Source: Thermobifida fusca NBRC 14071 = JCM 3263 (GTDB taxonomy: Bacteria; Actinomycetota; Actinomycetes; Streptosporangiales; Streptosporangiaceae). From it: 64,000 bases of DNA. Numbering within the stretch: the stretch's first letter is position 1; each line of letters begins with the position of its first letter. The DNA is taken from the NCBI RefSeq assembly GCF_001592045.1, contig NZ_BCWB01000039.1, positions 60,565 to 124,564 on the forward strand, read 5' to 3'. A model generated the notes under the pieces. The model did not search any database and was not told where the DNA came from. It was given only the letters and a program-made list of their open reading frames with translations. Shown here piece after piece: positions 34,451 through 43,782 of the stretch. The translations under genes and the position numbers were made by a program.

Positions 34451-35257
34451 TCAATTCCCCCACCACGCGTGGAAATGGTGGACGGGGCCCTTGCCTTTGC
34501 CGATGTCCAGCTTGTCGGCGTGGCGCAGCGCTTCGGTGAGGTAATCCTTAGCGTCGCGGACCGCCTGCGACCAGGTGGGACGCTGCGGGCGCAGCGTGGC
34601 GATCGCCGAGGAGAGCGTGCACCCGGTCCCGTGCGTGTTGGTGGTGTTCACCCGGTCCGCGGTCAGGGTCTCCACGTCGCCGTCCGCCGACAGCAGCAGG
34701 TCCGTGCTGGTAGGACCGGACAGGTGGCCGCCCTTGAGGAGCACGCGGCGCGGTCCCAGGGCGAGCAGCCGCTCCGCCTGGTCGCGCATGCGGTCCAAGT
34801 CGGTGGCCTCCTCTTCGCCCAGCAGGTCGGCAGCTTCCGGAAGGTTAGGGGTGATGAGGTCGGCCCGCGGCAGCAGCACGGTGCGCAGGGCTTCCACCGC
34901 GTCAGCGGCGAGGAGCCGGTCTCCGCTCTTGGCGACCATCACCGGGTCGACGACCACGTTGGGCAGGCGGTAGGTGTCGATCGCGGCAGCCACGACCTCG
35001 ATGATCTCGGTGCTGGACAGCATGCCGATCTTGACCGCGTCCACCCGCACGTCGGTGAGCAGCGTGTCCAGTTGGCTGCGCACGAACTCCGGAGGGACGT
35101 CGTGGACTTCGCTGACCCCGGTGGTGGTCTGTGCGACGAGCGCGGTGATCACGGTAGTGCCGTAACCGCCCAGCGCGGAGAACGCTTTGAGGTCGGCTTG
35201 GATACCGGCTCCGCCGCTGGGGTCAGTGCCGGCAATAGACAAGATGGTGGGAATCAA
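34451..35257 (-). CDS. thiD: Hydroxymethylpyrimidine/phosphomethylpyrimidine kinase
   Basis: This ribokinase-family enzyme phosphorylates HMP and HMP-phosphate in thiamine synthesis. Visible are TILSIAGTDPSGGAGIQADL, the lid region VIAALVAQTTTGV (as VITALVAQTTTGV), VVDPVMVAKSGDRLL, and the anion-hole segment TTNTHGTGCTLSSAIA with the catalytic Asp position. The length of 268 residues is typical. The TTG start is eight bases after GGAGGGA, which is part of the TPP riboswitch immediately upstream, so expression should fall when thiamine pyrophosphate is plentiful. Confidence 0.95.
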   Translation of the reverse strand: MIPTILSIAGTDPSGGAGIQADLKAFSALGGYGTTVITALVAQTTTGVSEVHDVPPEFVRSQLDTLLTDVRVDAVKIGMLSSTEIIEVVAAAIDTYRLPNVVVDPVMVAKSGDRLLAADAVEALRTVLLPRADLITPNLPEAADLLGEEEATDLDRMRDQAERLLALGPRRVLLKGGHLSGPTSTDLLLSADGDVETLTADRVNTTNTHGTGCTLSSAIATLRPQRPTWSQAVRDAKDYLTEALRHADKLDIGKGKGPVHHFHAWWGN

Positions 35258-35258
35258 T

Positions 35259-35339
35259 TGGACGTCCCTCCGCTAGTACTACCTAGATCAGGTTCACGGG
35301 TGTCCTCTCAGCCACCCTGGGGGTGGCACCCCGCGTCCA
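35259..35339 (-). promoter_or_regulatory. TPP riboswitch upstream of thiD
   Basis: On the minus strand the conserved THI elements appear in order: GGGGTGCC, GGCTGAGAG, ACCCGTGAACCTGATC and AGGTAGTACTAGCGGAGGGA. The closing helix P1 is formed by TGGACG and CGTCCA. The last conserved element includes GGAGGGA, which is also the ribosome site of thiD, so ligand binding would mask it directly. Confidence 0.95.
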
Positions 35340-35429
35340 CAGCGAAGGCTAGCAATACACGCAAACCCCCGCTGCTCCCTGATCTCTGGCGGAAGGGGAC
35401 AGCGGGGGTAGAGAGGACAGGCGGGCAGG

Positions 35430-36389
35430 CTACTGCACGACCGTGTCGTTCGTCTGCGGACGCACTTCTGGGGCAACGGAGGCGTCGTGCGCTGCGCGGG
35501 CCTTGATCCGGTGTTCGATCACGATGACGGTGATCACGGCGGCCGCGCCGATGAGCGCCAGCACGATGCAGAGCACGAGGTTGTCCTGGCTGGGGGCGAG
35601 CAGGGTCCGGTCGTCGTCCTGCCACGGCCACAGCGCCCGCAGGGATCCCGCCATCAGCCCGGTCATCACCACCAGGGTGAGGTGGTGGAAGCGGTCCAGC
35701 AGGAACTGCAGCAGTTTGACGAACAGGGACAGGCCGATGGTCGCCCCTAGGGCAAAGGTCGCGATGTAGCCGAGGTCGCAGTTGTTGAGCGCCTCCATCG
35801 TCGGGAGGTACAGGCCGACGGTGAGCAGGATGAACGAGCCGGAGATGCCGGGCAGGACGAGCGCGCAGACCGCGACGGCAGCCGCGGCCATGACGATGAG
35901 GGGGTGCGGGTCCACGGTCGTGGACGGGACGCCGGTGAACAGGAACGCGGCCGCGGCCATGAGCAGGGCGAGCAGGTAGTCACCGACTCGCCAGCGCCGA
36001 CCCGAACTGCTGTAGGGCACCCACAGGGACGCCAGCACCAAGCCGAAGAACAAGGCGTGCGATTCAGTCGGATTGTGCTCAACCAGCGGGGCGATGACGC
36101 GGGCTGCGACCAGCACGGCGGGCACCATGCCCACGAGCACGGCCAGGACGGTCCCCCAGTCGGCGCGGGTGAGTTCGGCGCGGGCCCGCGCCAGGCCTTT
36201 TCCGCGGAGGAGGTCGGTGACGAGCAGTCGCACCGCGGTGACGACGTGGCCCGCGGAGTTGATGAGGGACTCGTAGACACCGGTGATGAGGGCGACAGTA
36301 CCGCCGCTGATTCCGGGGACGGTTTCGGCGGTTCCGATCAGGGTGCCGCGTACGCCGTTGAGGAGATGAGTGCCGAGTGACTTTGCCAT
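35430..36389 (-). CDS. DUF368 membrane protein, probable undecaprenyl-phosphate translocase
   Basis: About eight membrane segments fill the 319 residues, with the DUF368 signature ETVPGISGGTVALITGVYE and a second VLPGISGSFILLTVGLY. DUF368 proteins (PopT) return undecaprenyl phosphate, the carrier lipid for wall polymers, across the membrane in other bacteria; that is established for the family but not for this protein. The two PGISG repeats are typical of the inverted symmetry. The tail (after residue 295) is hydrophilic. It stands alone between thiD and the acyl-CoA synthetase gene on the same strand. Confidence 0.9.
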   Translation of the reverse strand: MAKSLGTHLLNGVRGTLIGTAETVPGISGGTVALITGVYESLINSAGHVVTAVRLLVTDLLRGKGLARARAELTRADWGTVLAVLVGMVPAVLVAARVIAPLVEHNPTESHALFFGLVLASLWVPYSSSGRRWRVGDYLLALLMAAAAFLFTGVPSTTVDPHPLIVMAAAAVAVCALVLPGISGSFILLTVGLYLPTMEALNNCDLGYIATFALGATIGLSLFVKLLQFLLDRFHHLTLVVMTGLMAGSLRALWPWQDDDRTLLAPSQDNLVLCIVLALIGAAAVITVIVIEHRIKARAAHDASVAPEVRPQTNDTVVQ

Positions 36390-36477
36390 GTCCTGCTTCT
36401 CGTCGAGGAAGAGAGACCGACCGTATCCCAGTGAAGTACGAGATGAAGGCCGGTGCCTGGAAGTGAACGCAAAAGAC

Positions 36478-36522
36478 TGCCTGGTGCGGTGGCTCGGGCA
36501 CGAACCGGTGGCCCGCCAGGCA
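36478..36522 (-). terminator. Terminator after the acyl-CoA synthetase gene
   Basis: TGCCTGG and CCAGGCA arms enclose further pairing. On the minus strand the stem is followed by GTCTTTTG. It lies about 60 bases after the stop at 36582. Confidence 0.55.
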
Positions 36523-36581
36523 GGAACGACCCAAGTTTATGGGGATTACGATCGGCGGAGCGACACGCAAAGCCGAAGAGC

Positions 36582-38234
36582 TCAGCGGCTGAGGACAGGG
36601 CCCGCGTCCCGCGCGATGCGGGAGGCCCACCGGTAGTCCTGCTTGCCTGCGGCAGTGCGTTTGACCTCGTCGACGATGCGGATGGTGCGCGGGATCTTGA
36701 ACCCGGCGAGATGCTCGCGGCAGTGGTCGCGCAGCTCCGCGTCGCTGGGCTGCCGGTTTCCAGCCAGCGAGATGACGGCGCTGACCCGCTGGCCGAGCCG
36801 CTCGTCGGGGGCGGCGACCACGATGGCGTCGGCGACATCCGGGTGGGTTTTGAGGACGGCCTCCACCTCTTCGGGGTAGACCTTCTCCCCGCCCGTGTTG
36901 ATCACGGTGGCGCCGCGGCCCAGCAGTTCGATCGTGCCGTCGGCGGCGATGGTCCCGTAGTCACCGGAGAGTGCCCAGCGGCGTCCGGAAGCGTCGACGG
37001 GGAAAGTCTGCGCGGTCTTCTCCGGGTCGTTGTAGTAGCCGAGGGGGATGCGTCCGGTGCGGGCGATCCGGCCGATCTGGTCGGATCCGGGAGGCAGGGG
37101 GCGCAACTGGTCGTCGAGGACGGCGACACTCGCTCCCATGGTGAAGCGCCGGGTCTTTCCGCTGAGCCGGGCGGAGGCGGAGCCGCACACCCCGGTTTCG
37201 CTTCCTCCGTAGTTGTCGCGGATGGCGATGGTCGGTTTCCACGCCCGCCACAGTTGGCGCGCGGTCGTGGTGAGCGGGGTGCCGCCGGAGCTGAGCGTGG
37301 TCAGGCTCGGACATCGTCCCGGGCTGCGCAGCAGCTCGTGAGCGAGGGGGCGGGCCATGGCGTCGCCGACGCACTGGACGATGGTCACTTTTTCGCGGTG
37401 GGCGAGTTCCACGGTCCGGGTGGGGGAGAAGACCCGGTCGGTGTTGAGCACCACGGTGGAACCCGACAGCAGCATGCTCAGCGCGTTCCACTGGCCTGCG
37501 GCGTGCATGACCGGGCCGAGGACGAGCATGCGTTGCGGGGTGGTGCGGGCGGCGCGTTCCGCGACGACTGCGGCGCTCGTGGCCCGCGGGGTGCCGCGGC
37601 GGCGCTGTTCCAGAGCCACGTGGAAGATGTCTTCCTGCCGCCACATGACGCCTTTGGGATAGCCGGTGGTGCCGCCGGTGTAGAGCAGGTAGAGGTCGTC
37701 GCCGCTGGTGGCGGGCAGCGGGGTGGTGGAGTGGGCGGCGTCGGCCAGGGCAGTCTCGTAGTCGATGCCGTCCCCGTGCTCGCCGGTGCCGTCGTCGAGG
37801 AGGACGACGTGGCGCAGGAGCGGCAGTTCGTGCCGGATGCGGGCAACAGTGGCAGCGAGAGAGCGTTCAGCGATGAGGGCGACCGAGTCGGAGTCGCGGA
37901 GCACGTAGCGGAGTTCCGCAGCGACGTACCGGTAGTTGACGTTGATGGGGACGGCTTTGGCACGCCAGACGCCGAATGCGGCCTCCAGCCATTCGGCCCG
38001 GTTGAAGCTGAGGATGGCGACGTGCTCCCCGGGGCGGATTCCCGCGTCGATCAGGTGCCGGGCGACGAGGGTGGCGCGGGCGTCCAGCTCGGCGTAGGTG
38101 AGGCGCCGCGGGCCCGCGACGAGGGCGAGTCGGTGGGGGACTGCTGTCGCGACGGCGGACAGCAAGCCGGACAAGGAGAGGTCACTGTGAGTGGTCGAAC
38201 AGATCTCCGCTCCCAGAACTCGCATTTCGGTCAT
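36582..38234 (-). CDS. Acyl-CoA synthetase (AMP-binding family)
   Basis: The 550-residue adenylating enzyme has DDLYLLYTGGTTGYPKGVMW (P-loop-like motif), YGGSETGV, a hinge near WALSGDYGTIAADGTIELLGR and the catalytic Lys in VKRTAAGKQDYRWA. It activates a carboxylic acid, most likely a medium or long chain fatty acid, to its CoA thioester. The ATG at 38234 has AGAGGCGA upstream. The palindrome TGACCTGGGTCA at 38293 lies 59 bases before the start and could be an operator. The C-terminal SRIARDAGPV region is complete. Confidence 0.9.
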   Translation of the reverse strand: MTEMRVLGAEICSTTHSDLSLSGLLSAVATAVPHRLALVAGPRRLTYAELDARATLVARHLIDAGIRPGEHVAILSFNRAEWLEAAFGVWRAKAVPINVNYRYVAAELRYVLRDSDSVALIAERSLAATVARIRHELPLLRHVVLLDDGTGEHGDGIDYETALADAAHSTTPLPATSGDDLYLLYTGGTTGYPKGVMWRQEDIFHVALEQRRRGTPRATSAAVVAERAARTTPQRMLVLGPVMHAAGQWNALSMLLSGSTVVLNTDRVFSPTRTVELAHREKVTIVQCVGDAMARPLAHELLRSPGRCPSLTTLSSGGTPLTTTARQLWRAWKPTIAIRDNYGGSETGVCGSASARLSGKTRRFTMGASVAVLDDQLRPLPPGSDQIGRIARTGRIPLGYYNDPEKTAQTFPVDASGRRWALSGDYGTIAADGTIELLGRGATVINTGGEKVYPEEVEAVLKTHPDVADAIVVAAPDERLGQRVSAVISLAGNRQPSDAELRDHCREHLAGFKIPRTIRIVDEVKRTAAGKQDYRWASRIARDAGPVLSR

Positions 38235-38907
38235 ATTTCGCCTCTGTTGCTGTTGTGCCCGTGGGCGGGTATGACGACCGATCTTGCATCTATGACCTGG
38301 GTCACATTTGGCCGGGGTTGGCTATTGGAAAAAGCGACAAACGCGGCAGAACCCGATGTGCGGCAGGGGAACAGGCGCCCTGCTGTGAAGTGCACCACCG
38401 TCGGAAGAAAAAGAGAAGCGAAAGGTGTGCGGAACGTCACCGTGCTGCGGTGGAAACAGCAGGGAAATCGACGGTGTGCGGTTGCTCACGGGGCGTTTCT
38501 GCGCGCGGGAGCCTGCGCGTTATCTCTCAAACCTCCGTGGCGTCGGTGGCCGACTGGGCGGCGCGGCCAGTCCGACCAGCGCACCCGTGGCAGCGGAGTG
38601 AGCACCCGACGTACTTGCGCATGCGATCCTTCCCCGCGGCGACCGGCTGGTGCCAGCCGCCGGACCGCGCCCCCCATCCCACCGGGAACCCCGGTGTCCT
38701 CTCCGCTGCAGCGGCTGTGCCGCTGCGGTCACACACAAGTCCATCCCGTCCTCCCTCCCCACCCCGGCACAGCCGGGGCCCTCACGCACGGCGGCGCCCA
38801 GCACCGGCGCCACCAGTGGTCCCCACGATCCTGATCACGGATGTATCACCGTTCAACGACGCGGGTATCCCGAACAGACAACGATCCCCGGAGATCGGAG
38901 CGGTCCG
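38235..38907. other. Divergent promoter region with an inverted repeat
   Basis: About 670 bases between the divergent acyl-CoA synthetase and ornithine aminotransferase genes. At 38293-38304 is TGACCTGGGTCA (TGACC-TG-GGTCA), a candidate regulator site for the leftward gene. CCGCTGCAGCGG near 38708 is palindromic. No gene was recognised; open frames continue from the aminotransferase but lack ribosome sites. Confidence 0.45.
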
Positions 38908-40164
38908 ATGAGCCCACGTCCATCGGGAGCAGACAGCGTCCCCGCATCCTGGTCCGCCGAACAGCACATCGCCGTGGCGGAACGGCGATCCGCGCACAAC
39001 TACCACCCGCTGCCCGTGGTGATCGCGCACGGCGAAGGAGCCTGGGTGACCGACGTGGCGGGCCGTCGCTATCTGGACTGCCTCGCCGGATACTCAGCGG
39101 TCAACTTCGGACACCGCAACCCTGAACTCCTCGCCGCCGCCCGCGCTCAGCTCGACCGGATCACCCTCACCAGCCGCGCCTTCCACCACGACCGGTTCGC
39201 ACCGTTCGTCGCCGCGCTCGCCGATCTCGTCGGCAAAGAACAGGTGCTTCCGGTCAACACGGGAGCTGAAGCGGTCGAAACCGGGATCAAGATCGCCCGC
39301 AAATGGGGATACGAGGTCAAAGGCGTCCCCGACGGGCGCGCCGTCATCGTCGTGGCCAGCGGAAACTTCCACGGACGCACCACCACGATCGTGTCCTTCT
39401 CCACCGACCCTGCCGCCTACCGCGGCTTCGGACCACCCACTCCAGGATTCCGCATCGTGCCCTACGGGGACGCCGCGGCACTCGCCGACGCTATCGACGC
39501 CGACACCGTCGCAGTCCTCGTCGAACCGGTGCAGGGCGAAGCCGGGGTGATCGTGCCGCCTGCCGACTACCTGCCACGCGTCCGGGACCTGTGCACCCGT
39601 GCCGGCATCCTGCTGATTGCAGACGAAGTGCAGTCCGGGCTGGGACGCACCGGCACCGTGCGGGCCTGCGACCACAGCGGAGTCGACGCCGATATCTACC
39701 TGTTCGGCAAAGCGCTGGGCGGCGGCATCCTGCCCGTGGCGGCGGCGGTAGGCGACGCGGAAGTCTTCGACGTGATCCGCCCCGGCCAGCACGGCAGCAC
39801 CTTCGGCGGCAACGCCCTCGCCTGCGCGGTCGGCACTGCCGTGGTGGGCCTCGTCCGCGACGGCCCTTACCTGGACCATGTCCGCGCCCTCGCCCCCGTG
39901 CTGCGCGCCCGCCTCGACCAACTGGTCGGCAACGGCGTGGTCGCGGCCCGCAGCATCGGCCTGTGGGCTGGGATCGACGTCGACCCGACTCTGGCCACCG
40001 GAAGAGAACTGTGCGAACGGCTCCTGCAGCGGGGTGTGCTCGTCAAAGACACGCACGGCTCAACGATCCGGCTCTCCCCGCCGCTGGTCATCACCGAAGA
40101 CGAACTGCACTGGGCAGTGGACCAGATCGCCGCAGTGCTCGCAGACCTGCGGGCCGGACGGTAA
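38908..40164 (+). CDS. rocD: Ornithine aminotransferase
   Basis: This class III PLP aminotransferase of 418 residues converts ornithine and 2-oxoglutarate to glutamate semialdehyde. Distinctive rocD features are HNYHPLPVVIAHGEGAWVTD, YLDCLAGYSAVNFGHRNPE, LPVNTGAEAVETGIKIARKW, ASGNFHGRTTTIVSFS and LIADEVQSGLGRTG. The PLP-binding Lys is in LFGKALGGGILPVAA. The ATG at 38908 follows CGGAG. It ends six bases from the convergent SGNH hydrolase gene. Confidence 0.93.
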   Translation: MSPRPSGADSVPASWSAEQHIAVAERRSAHNYHPLPVVIAHGEGAWVTDVAGRRYLDCLAGYSAVNFGHRNPELLAAARAQLDRITLTSRAFHHDRFAPFVAALADLVGKEQVLPVNTGAEAVETGIKIARKWGYEVKGVPDGRAVIVVASGNFHGRTTTIVSFSTDPAAYRGFGPPTPGFRIVPYGDAAALADAIDADTVAVLVEPVQGEAGVIVPPADYLPRVRDLCTRAGILLIADEVQSGLGRTGTVRACDHSGVDADIYLFGKALGGGILPVAAAVGDAEVFDVIRPGQHGSTFGGNALACAVGTAVVGLVRDGPYLDHVRALAPVLRARLDQLVGNGVVAARSIGLWAGIDVDPTLATGRELCERLLQRGVLVKDTHGSTIRLSPPLVITEDELHWAVDQIAAVLADLRAGR

Positions 40165-40170
40165 GCCGGG

Positions 40171-41289
40171 TCACCCCACCTCGCCCGCGAGAGTGTCCAC
40201 GGTCGCCCCCGCCACCACCGCGAAAGTGGCATAGAGCGGACGGCCCGGGCCGGTTTCGATCTGCTCGATGACCCGCTCACCGACCGCCCGGTGCCCAGCG
40301 GCGTTGGGGTGGAAGGTACTGCGGTCCACAGTCACCCCGGTGGCGAGGTCCCGCAACTGCACCCCGTTCACCCACGGCTCGTCCGAGCCGATCTCGTGGC
40401 CGTCCAACGCGTGGTAGACGTCCACGAACTCCACGCTGCCCACCCCGCCCGACGCGGCAATCTCCTCGTCGTGGACCGCGACAGCCTCGGCGAGCTGCTG
40501 GTTGAACTCCTGAATGGTTTCGTTGAGCCACCGCTGGTTGCTCGCGGTCAGCGTGTAGTAGGCGCCGGTCGGTTCCTCCGGAAAAATCCGGGGGTAGCCC
40601 ACGACAAGGATCCGGGCGTCCGGCGCGCGGGTGCGCACTTCGCTGATGAGCTCTTCAAACGTCGTCTCGAATTTCGCCATCCGCTTGCGGATAGCGTCCT
40701 CCTGGTCCGTGCACGCCTTGCTGTCCAGCAGCGGCACCCGCACCATGCAGGTCTTCAAAACCGTGGAGAACCCCAGATCGTTGCCGCCGATCCCGATCGT
40801 CACCAGCGACGTGTGAGGGGAGTTCCAGTCCAGCTGCGAGCCGACCTCGTCGATAGCGTCAAGCATGGCGTAGCCGCGCTGGCCGCTGCAGGCCAGGAAC
40901 GACAAGTGTCCGGCGAAGTCGTAGGCTTCGGCGACCAGCTCCGGATAGGCGTTAGCGGACCGCCAGCAACCGCCCTTCACCGCGGTGCCGGGATAGTAGT
41001 CGCGGGCCCCGTCCCCCGAAGAGTACGAATCCCCGAGCGCGTAATAGTTCCCCCAGGTCGCTGCCTGGACCGGAGAAAGCAGCAGAAACTCGCCGTCCTC
41101 CGCAGGCTGTCCGCGGGAGTCGACCGGCACCCCCAGGCACCAGTCCTGGGTGGCCTCACACCACATGCGCCACAGCGTCTCGCGCCCCGTCGGGACAGCC
41201 AAGACCAGCGTGAGCGCTGTCACAAGTACAAGAGCGGGGATACCGAGGAACAACCGTCGTCTGGTCGCCGCACGTGGTCCGCTGCCCAC
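40171..41289 (-). CDS. Membrane-anchored or secreted SGNH/GDSL hydrolase
   Basis: After a hydrophobic segment near residues 15-38 (RRLFLGIPALVLVTALTL) comes an external SGNH domain. Block I is YYALGDSYSSGDGA (catalytic Ser), block III is GIGGNDLGF (oxyanion Asn), and block V is STFHPNAAGHRAVG (catalytic His). Six Cys suggest disulfides. It probably hydrolyses an ester, such as a lipid or acetylated polysaccharide. I chose the GTG at 41289, after GGGGGAGG; the frame is open for 239 codons further upstream but that part has no coding character. Confidence 0.85.
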   Translation of the reverse strand: MGSGPRAATRRRLFLGIPALVLVTALTLVLAVPTGRETLWRMWCEATQDWCLGVPVDSRGQPAEDGEFLLLSPVQAATWGNYYALGDSYSSGDGARDYYPGTAVKGGCWRSANAYPELVAEAYDFAGHLSFLACSGQRGYAMLDAIDEVGSQLDWNSPHTSLVTIGIGGNDLGFSTVLKTCMVRVPLLDSKACTDQEDAIRKRMAKFETTFEELISEVRTRAPDARILVVGYPRIFPEEPTGAYYTLTASNQRWLNETIQEFNQQLAEAVAVHDEEIAASGGVGSVEFVDVYHALDGHEIGSDEPWVNGVQLRDLATGVTVDRSTFHPNAAGHRAVGERVIEQIETGPGRPLYATFAVVAGATVDTLAGEVG

Positions 41290-41718
41290 AAACCTCCCCC
41301 GTGGACCGTCCGGCCTGTCTGTTCGAAGCAAAGAGTACCTGGGCACAGCGGGTGTTTTCCGGGCTGACTGGGAGATCTCGCCGCATTTCGGGGGAAGGGA
41401 CCATCCAGCCCGGAAGGGAGGAGAACTGTCCCCGTTGCGGGTACGGCTGAGGCCCGGAGTGTCCCGCCGGCACACCTCGAAGCGACAGCCCTCCCGCCCG
41501 CACCACAGCACCCCGGGACTGCCCTGCCCGGCAAGCAGGCACCCGACCCCTAAGTGTGGCCGAAACCCACCGTCCGGCCGGGGTTGTAGGTGTTTTCTCC
41601 ATACGGTTTCCGCGTCCCGCGTGCTAGATGTGGTGCACAACACTCCGTCACCGGGGAGCGTTAGGGGAGGCACCCGACGCTCACCGCATCCGCACCGTCC
41701 ACGAAGGGGTCGCGTTTC
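41290..41718. other. Divergent promoter region
   Basis: About 430 bases between the SGNH hydrolase and acetoacetyl-CoA synthetase genes. Nothing structured was recognised. AAGGGG at 41704 is the probable ribosome site of the rightward gene. Confidence 0.4.
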
Positions 41719-43683
41719 ATGACACTCAAGCCGCAGCCGCCGATCCTGTGGAGTCCCGACGAGGAGCGCAAAGAACGCGCCAACCTCACCGCGTTCACCC
41801 GCTGGGTGCGGGAGCACCGCGGTGTGGACGCACCGGACTACGAGGCACTGTGGCGCTGGTCGGTAACCGACCTCGAAGGATTCTGGTCCGCGATCTGGGA
41901 GTACTACCGGGTGCGCGCCGCCACCCCGTACACCACAGTGCTCGCCTCCGACGCCATGCCCGGCGCCGTCTGGTTCCCCGGCGCCACCCTCAACTACGCC
42001 GAGCACATCTTCCGCGACCGTGACCCATCAGCCGTGGCGATCCGGCACGCGTCCGAACTCCGGCCGTTGACCGAGTGGACCTGGGGAGAACTGCGGACCC
42101 GCACCGCCGCGATCGCTGCGGCCCTCCGCAGCCTCGGGGTGGGCCCCGGCGACCGGGTCGTGGCCTACCTGCCGAACATCGCCGAGGCGACGGCCGCATT
42201 CCTCGCCTGCGCCGCGATCGGTGCGACCTGGTCGTCCTGTTCCCCCGACTTCGGGGTGCGCAGCGTCCTCGACCGGTTCGCGCAGATCGAACCGAAAGTG
42301 CTGCTGGCCGTGGACGGCTACCGCTACGGCGGTAAGGACTTCGACCGCCGTGACGTGCTCAAAGCCCTGCGCGACGGCATGCCCAGCCTGCAGCACACCG
42401 TCGTCCTGCCGTACCTGGGCTGCGGCCCTGTCGCCGACACCCTGTCCTGGGCGGAGTTCGAAGCCGCGGGCGAAGGCGCGGAACTGGAGTTCACCCCGCT
42501 GCCGTTCGACCATCCGCTATGGGTGCTGTACTCGTCGGGGACCACAGGCCTGCCCAAGGCCATCGTGCACGGCCACGGCGGCATCCTGCTGGAGCAGTTG
42601 AAGAACCTGCACCTGCACCTGGACGCCCACGCCGACGACCGGGTGTTCTGGTTCACCACCACCGGCTGGATGATGTGGAACTTCCTGGTCAGCGTGCTGC
42701 TCACGGACGCGTCCATCGTGCTGTACGACGGCAGCCCTGCCTACCCCGACCTGGGAGTGCTCTGGGATCTGGCGGAACGCGCCGGGATCACCATCTTCGG
42801 CACCAGCGCCGGCTACCTGGCGAACTGCCGGAAAGCGGGCATCCACCCCACCGGCGGGCGGAACCTGTCCGCGCTGCACGCCATCGGCTCTACCGGCTCC
42901 CCGCTGTCCCCGGACGAGTTCGCGTGGTGCTACCAGGAGTTCGGCTCCGACCTGTGGCTGTTCTCCACCAGCGGCGGCACGGACATCTGCAGCTGCCTCG
43001 TCGGCGGGGTGCCCACCCTGCCCGTCTACCAGGGAGAGATCCAGGCCCGCTCCCTCGGCATGGCAGTGGCCTCCTGGGACAGCGCAGGCAACGAACTCGT
43101 AGGCGAAGTCGGGGAGCTCGTGGTGACCCGTCCCGCCCCGTCCATGCCCCTCTACTTCTGGGGGGACAAGGACGGCAGCCGGCTCCGCGACAGCTACTTC
43201 TCCATGTACCCGGGGGTGTGGCGGCACGGCGACTGGATCGAGATCACCGACCGCGGCACCGCGATCATCTACGGGCGCTCCGACTCCACCATCAACCGCG
43301 GCGGGGTACGGATGGGCACCAGCGAGATCTACCGCTCCGTGCTGGCCCTGGAAGAAGTCATCGACGCCCTCGTCGTCGACGTGCCACAGTCCGACGGAAG
43401 CTCCCGGATCGAACTGTTCGTGGTACTGCGCGAGAACACCGTGCTCGACGACGACCTGGTGCGGCGGATCAAACAGGGCATCCGCGAAGACTGCTCGCCG
43501 CGGCACGTGCCCGACGGGATCCAGGCTATTCCGGCTGTGCCGCGCACCCTGTCCGGCAAAGTGCTCGAGGTTCCCGTCAAACGCATCCTCATGGGAGAAC
43601 CACCGGAACGCGTCGTCAGCCGCGACTCGCTCGCCAACCCGGAGGCGTTGGACTACTTCGTCCACCAGTCCCGCGACGCGTAA
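41719..43683 (+). CDS. Acetoacetyl-CoA synthetase
   Basis: This adenylating enzyme of 654 residues activates acetoacetate to acetoacetyl-CoA. Its length and the N-terminal extension (LWSPDEERKERANLTAFTRW, WYPGATLNYAE-like WFPGATLNYAEHI) mark the acetoacetate-type ligases. The nucleotide motif is VLYSSGTTGLPKAIVHGHGG, followed by WFTTTGWMMWNFLV and INRGGVRMGTSEIY. The catalytic Lys is in RTLSGKVLEVPVKRI. The context suggests ketone-body or poly-hydroxybutyrate degradation, which is inference. Confidence 0.92.
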   Translation: MTLKPQPPILWSPDEERKERANLTAFTRWVREHRGVDAPDYEALWRWSVTDLEGFWSAIWEYYRVRAATPYTTVLASDAMPGAVWFPGATLNYAEHIFRDRDPSAVAIRHASELRPLTEWTWGELRTRTAAIAAALRSLGVGPGDRVVAYLPNIAEATAAFLACAAIGATWSSCSPDFGVRSVLDRFAQIEPKVLLAVDGYRYGGKDFDRRDVLKALRDGMPSLQHTVVLPYLGCGPVADTLSWAEFEAAGEGAELEFTPLPFDHPLWVLYSSGTTGLPKAIVHGHGGILLEQLKNLHLHLDAHADDRVFWFTTTGWMMWNFLVSVLLTDASIVLYDGSPAYPDLGVLWDLAERAGITIFGTSAGYLANCRKAGIHPTGGRNLSALHAIGSTGSPLSPDEFAWCYQEFGSDLWLFSTSGGTDICSCLVGGVPTLPVYQGEIQARSLGMAVASWDSAGNELVGEVGELVVTRPAPSMPLYFWGDKDGSRLRDSYFSMYPGVWRHGDWIEITDRGTAIIYGRSDSTINRGGVRMGTSEIYRSVLALEEVIDALVVDVPQSDGSSRIELFVVLRENTVLDDDLVRRIKQGIREDCSPRHVPDGIQAIPAVPRTLSGKVLEVPVKRILMGEPPERVVSRDSLANPEALDYFVHQSRDA

Positions 43684-43782
43684 CCGGCGGCACCGCAGTC
43701 CGCGGGGATGCGGCACGGGACCGGGGACGAATCCGGTCTTTCTTCATCGGGAATCAACACGCGACCCCCTACCCTGGTCCAC

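Noticed and set aside
36453..38834. 793-codon plus-strand frame
   Set aside because: It lies opposite the acyl-CoA synthetase gene, which has all AMP-binding motifs.
38650..38907. Upstream in-frame extension of ornithine aminotransferase
   Set aside because: The extension has Pro/Arg-rich shadow composition and no ribosome site; the ATG at 38908 is preceded by CGGAG and begins the family-length protein.
41290..42006. Upstream extension of the SGNH hydrolase frame
   Set aside because: It would overlap the divergent acetoacetyl-CoA synthetase gene, has no signal peptide at its start and no conserved sequence; the GTG at 41289 follows a good ribosome site.
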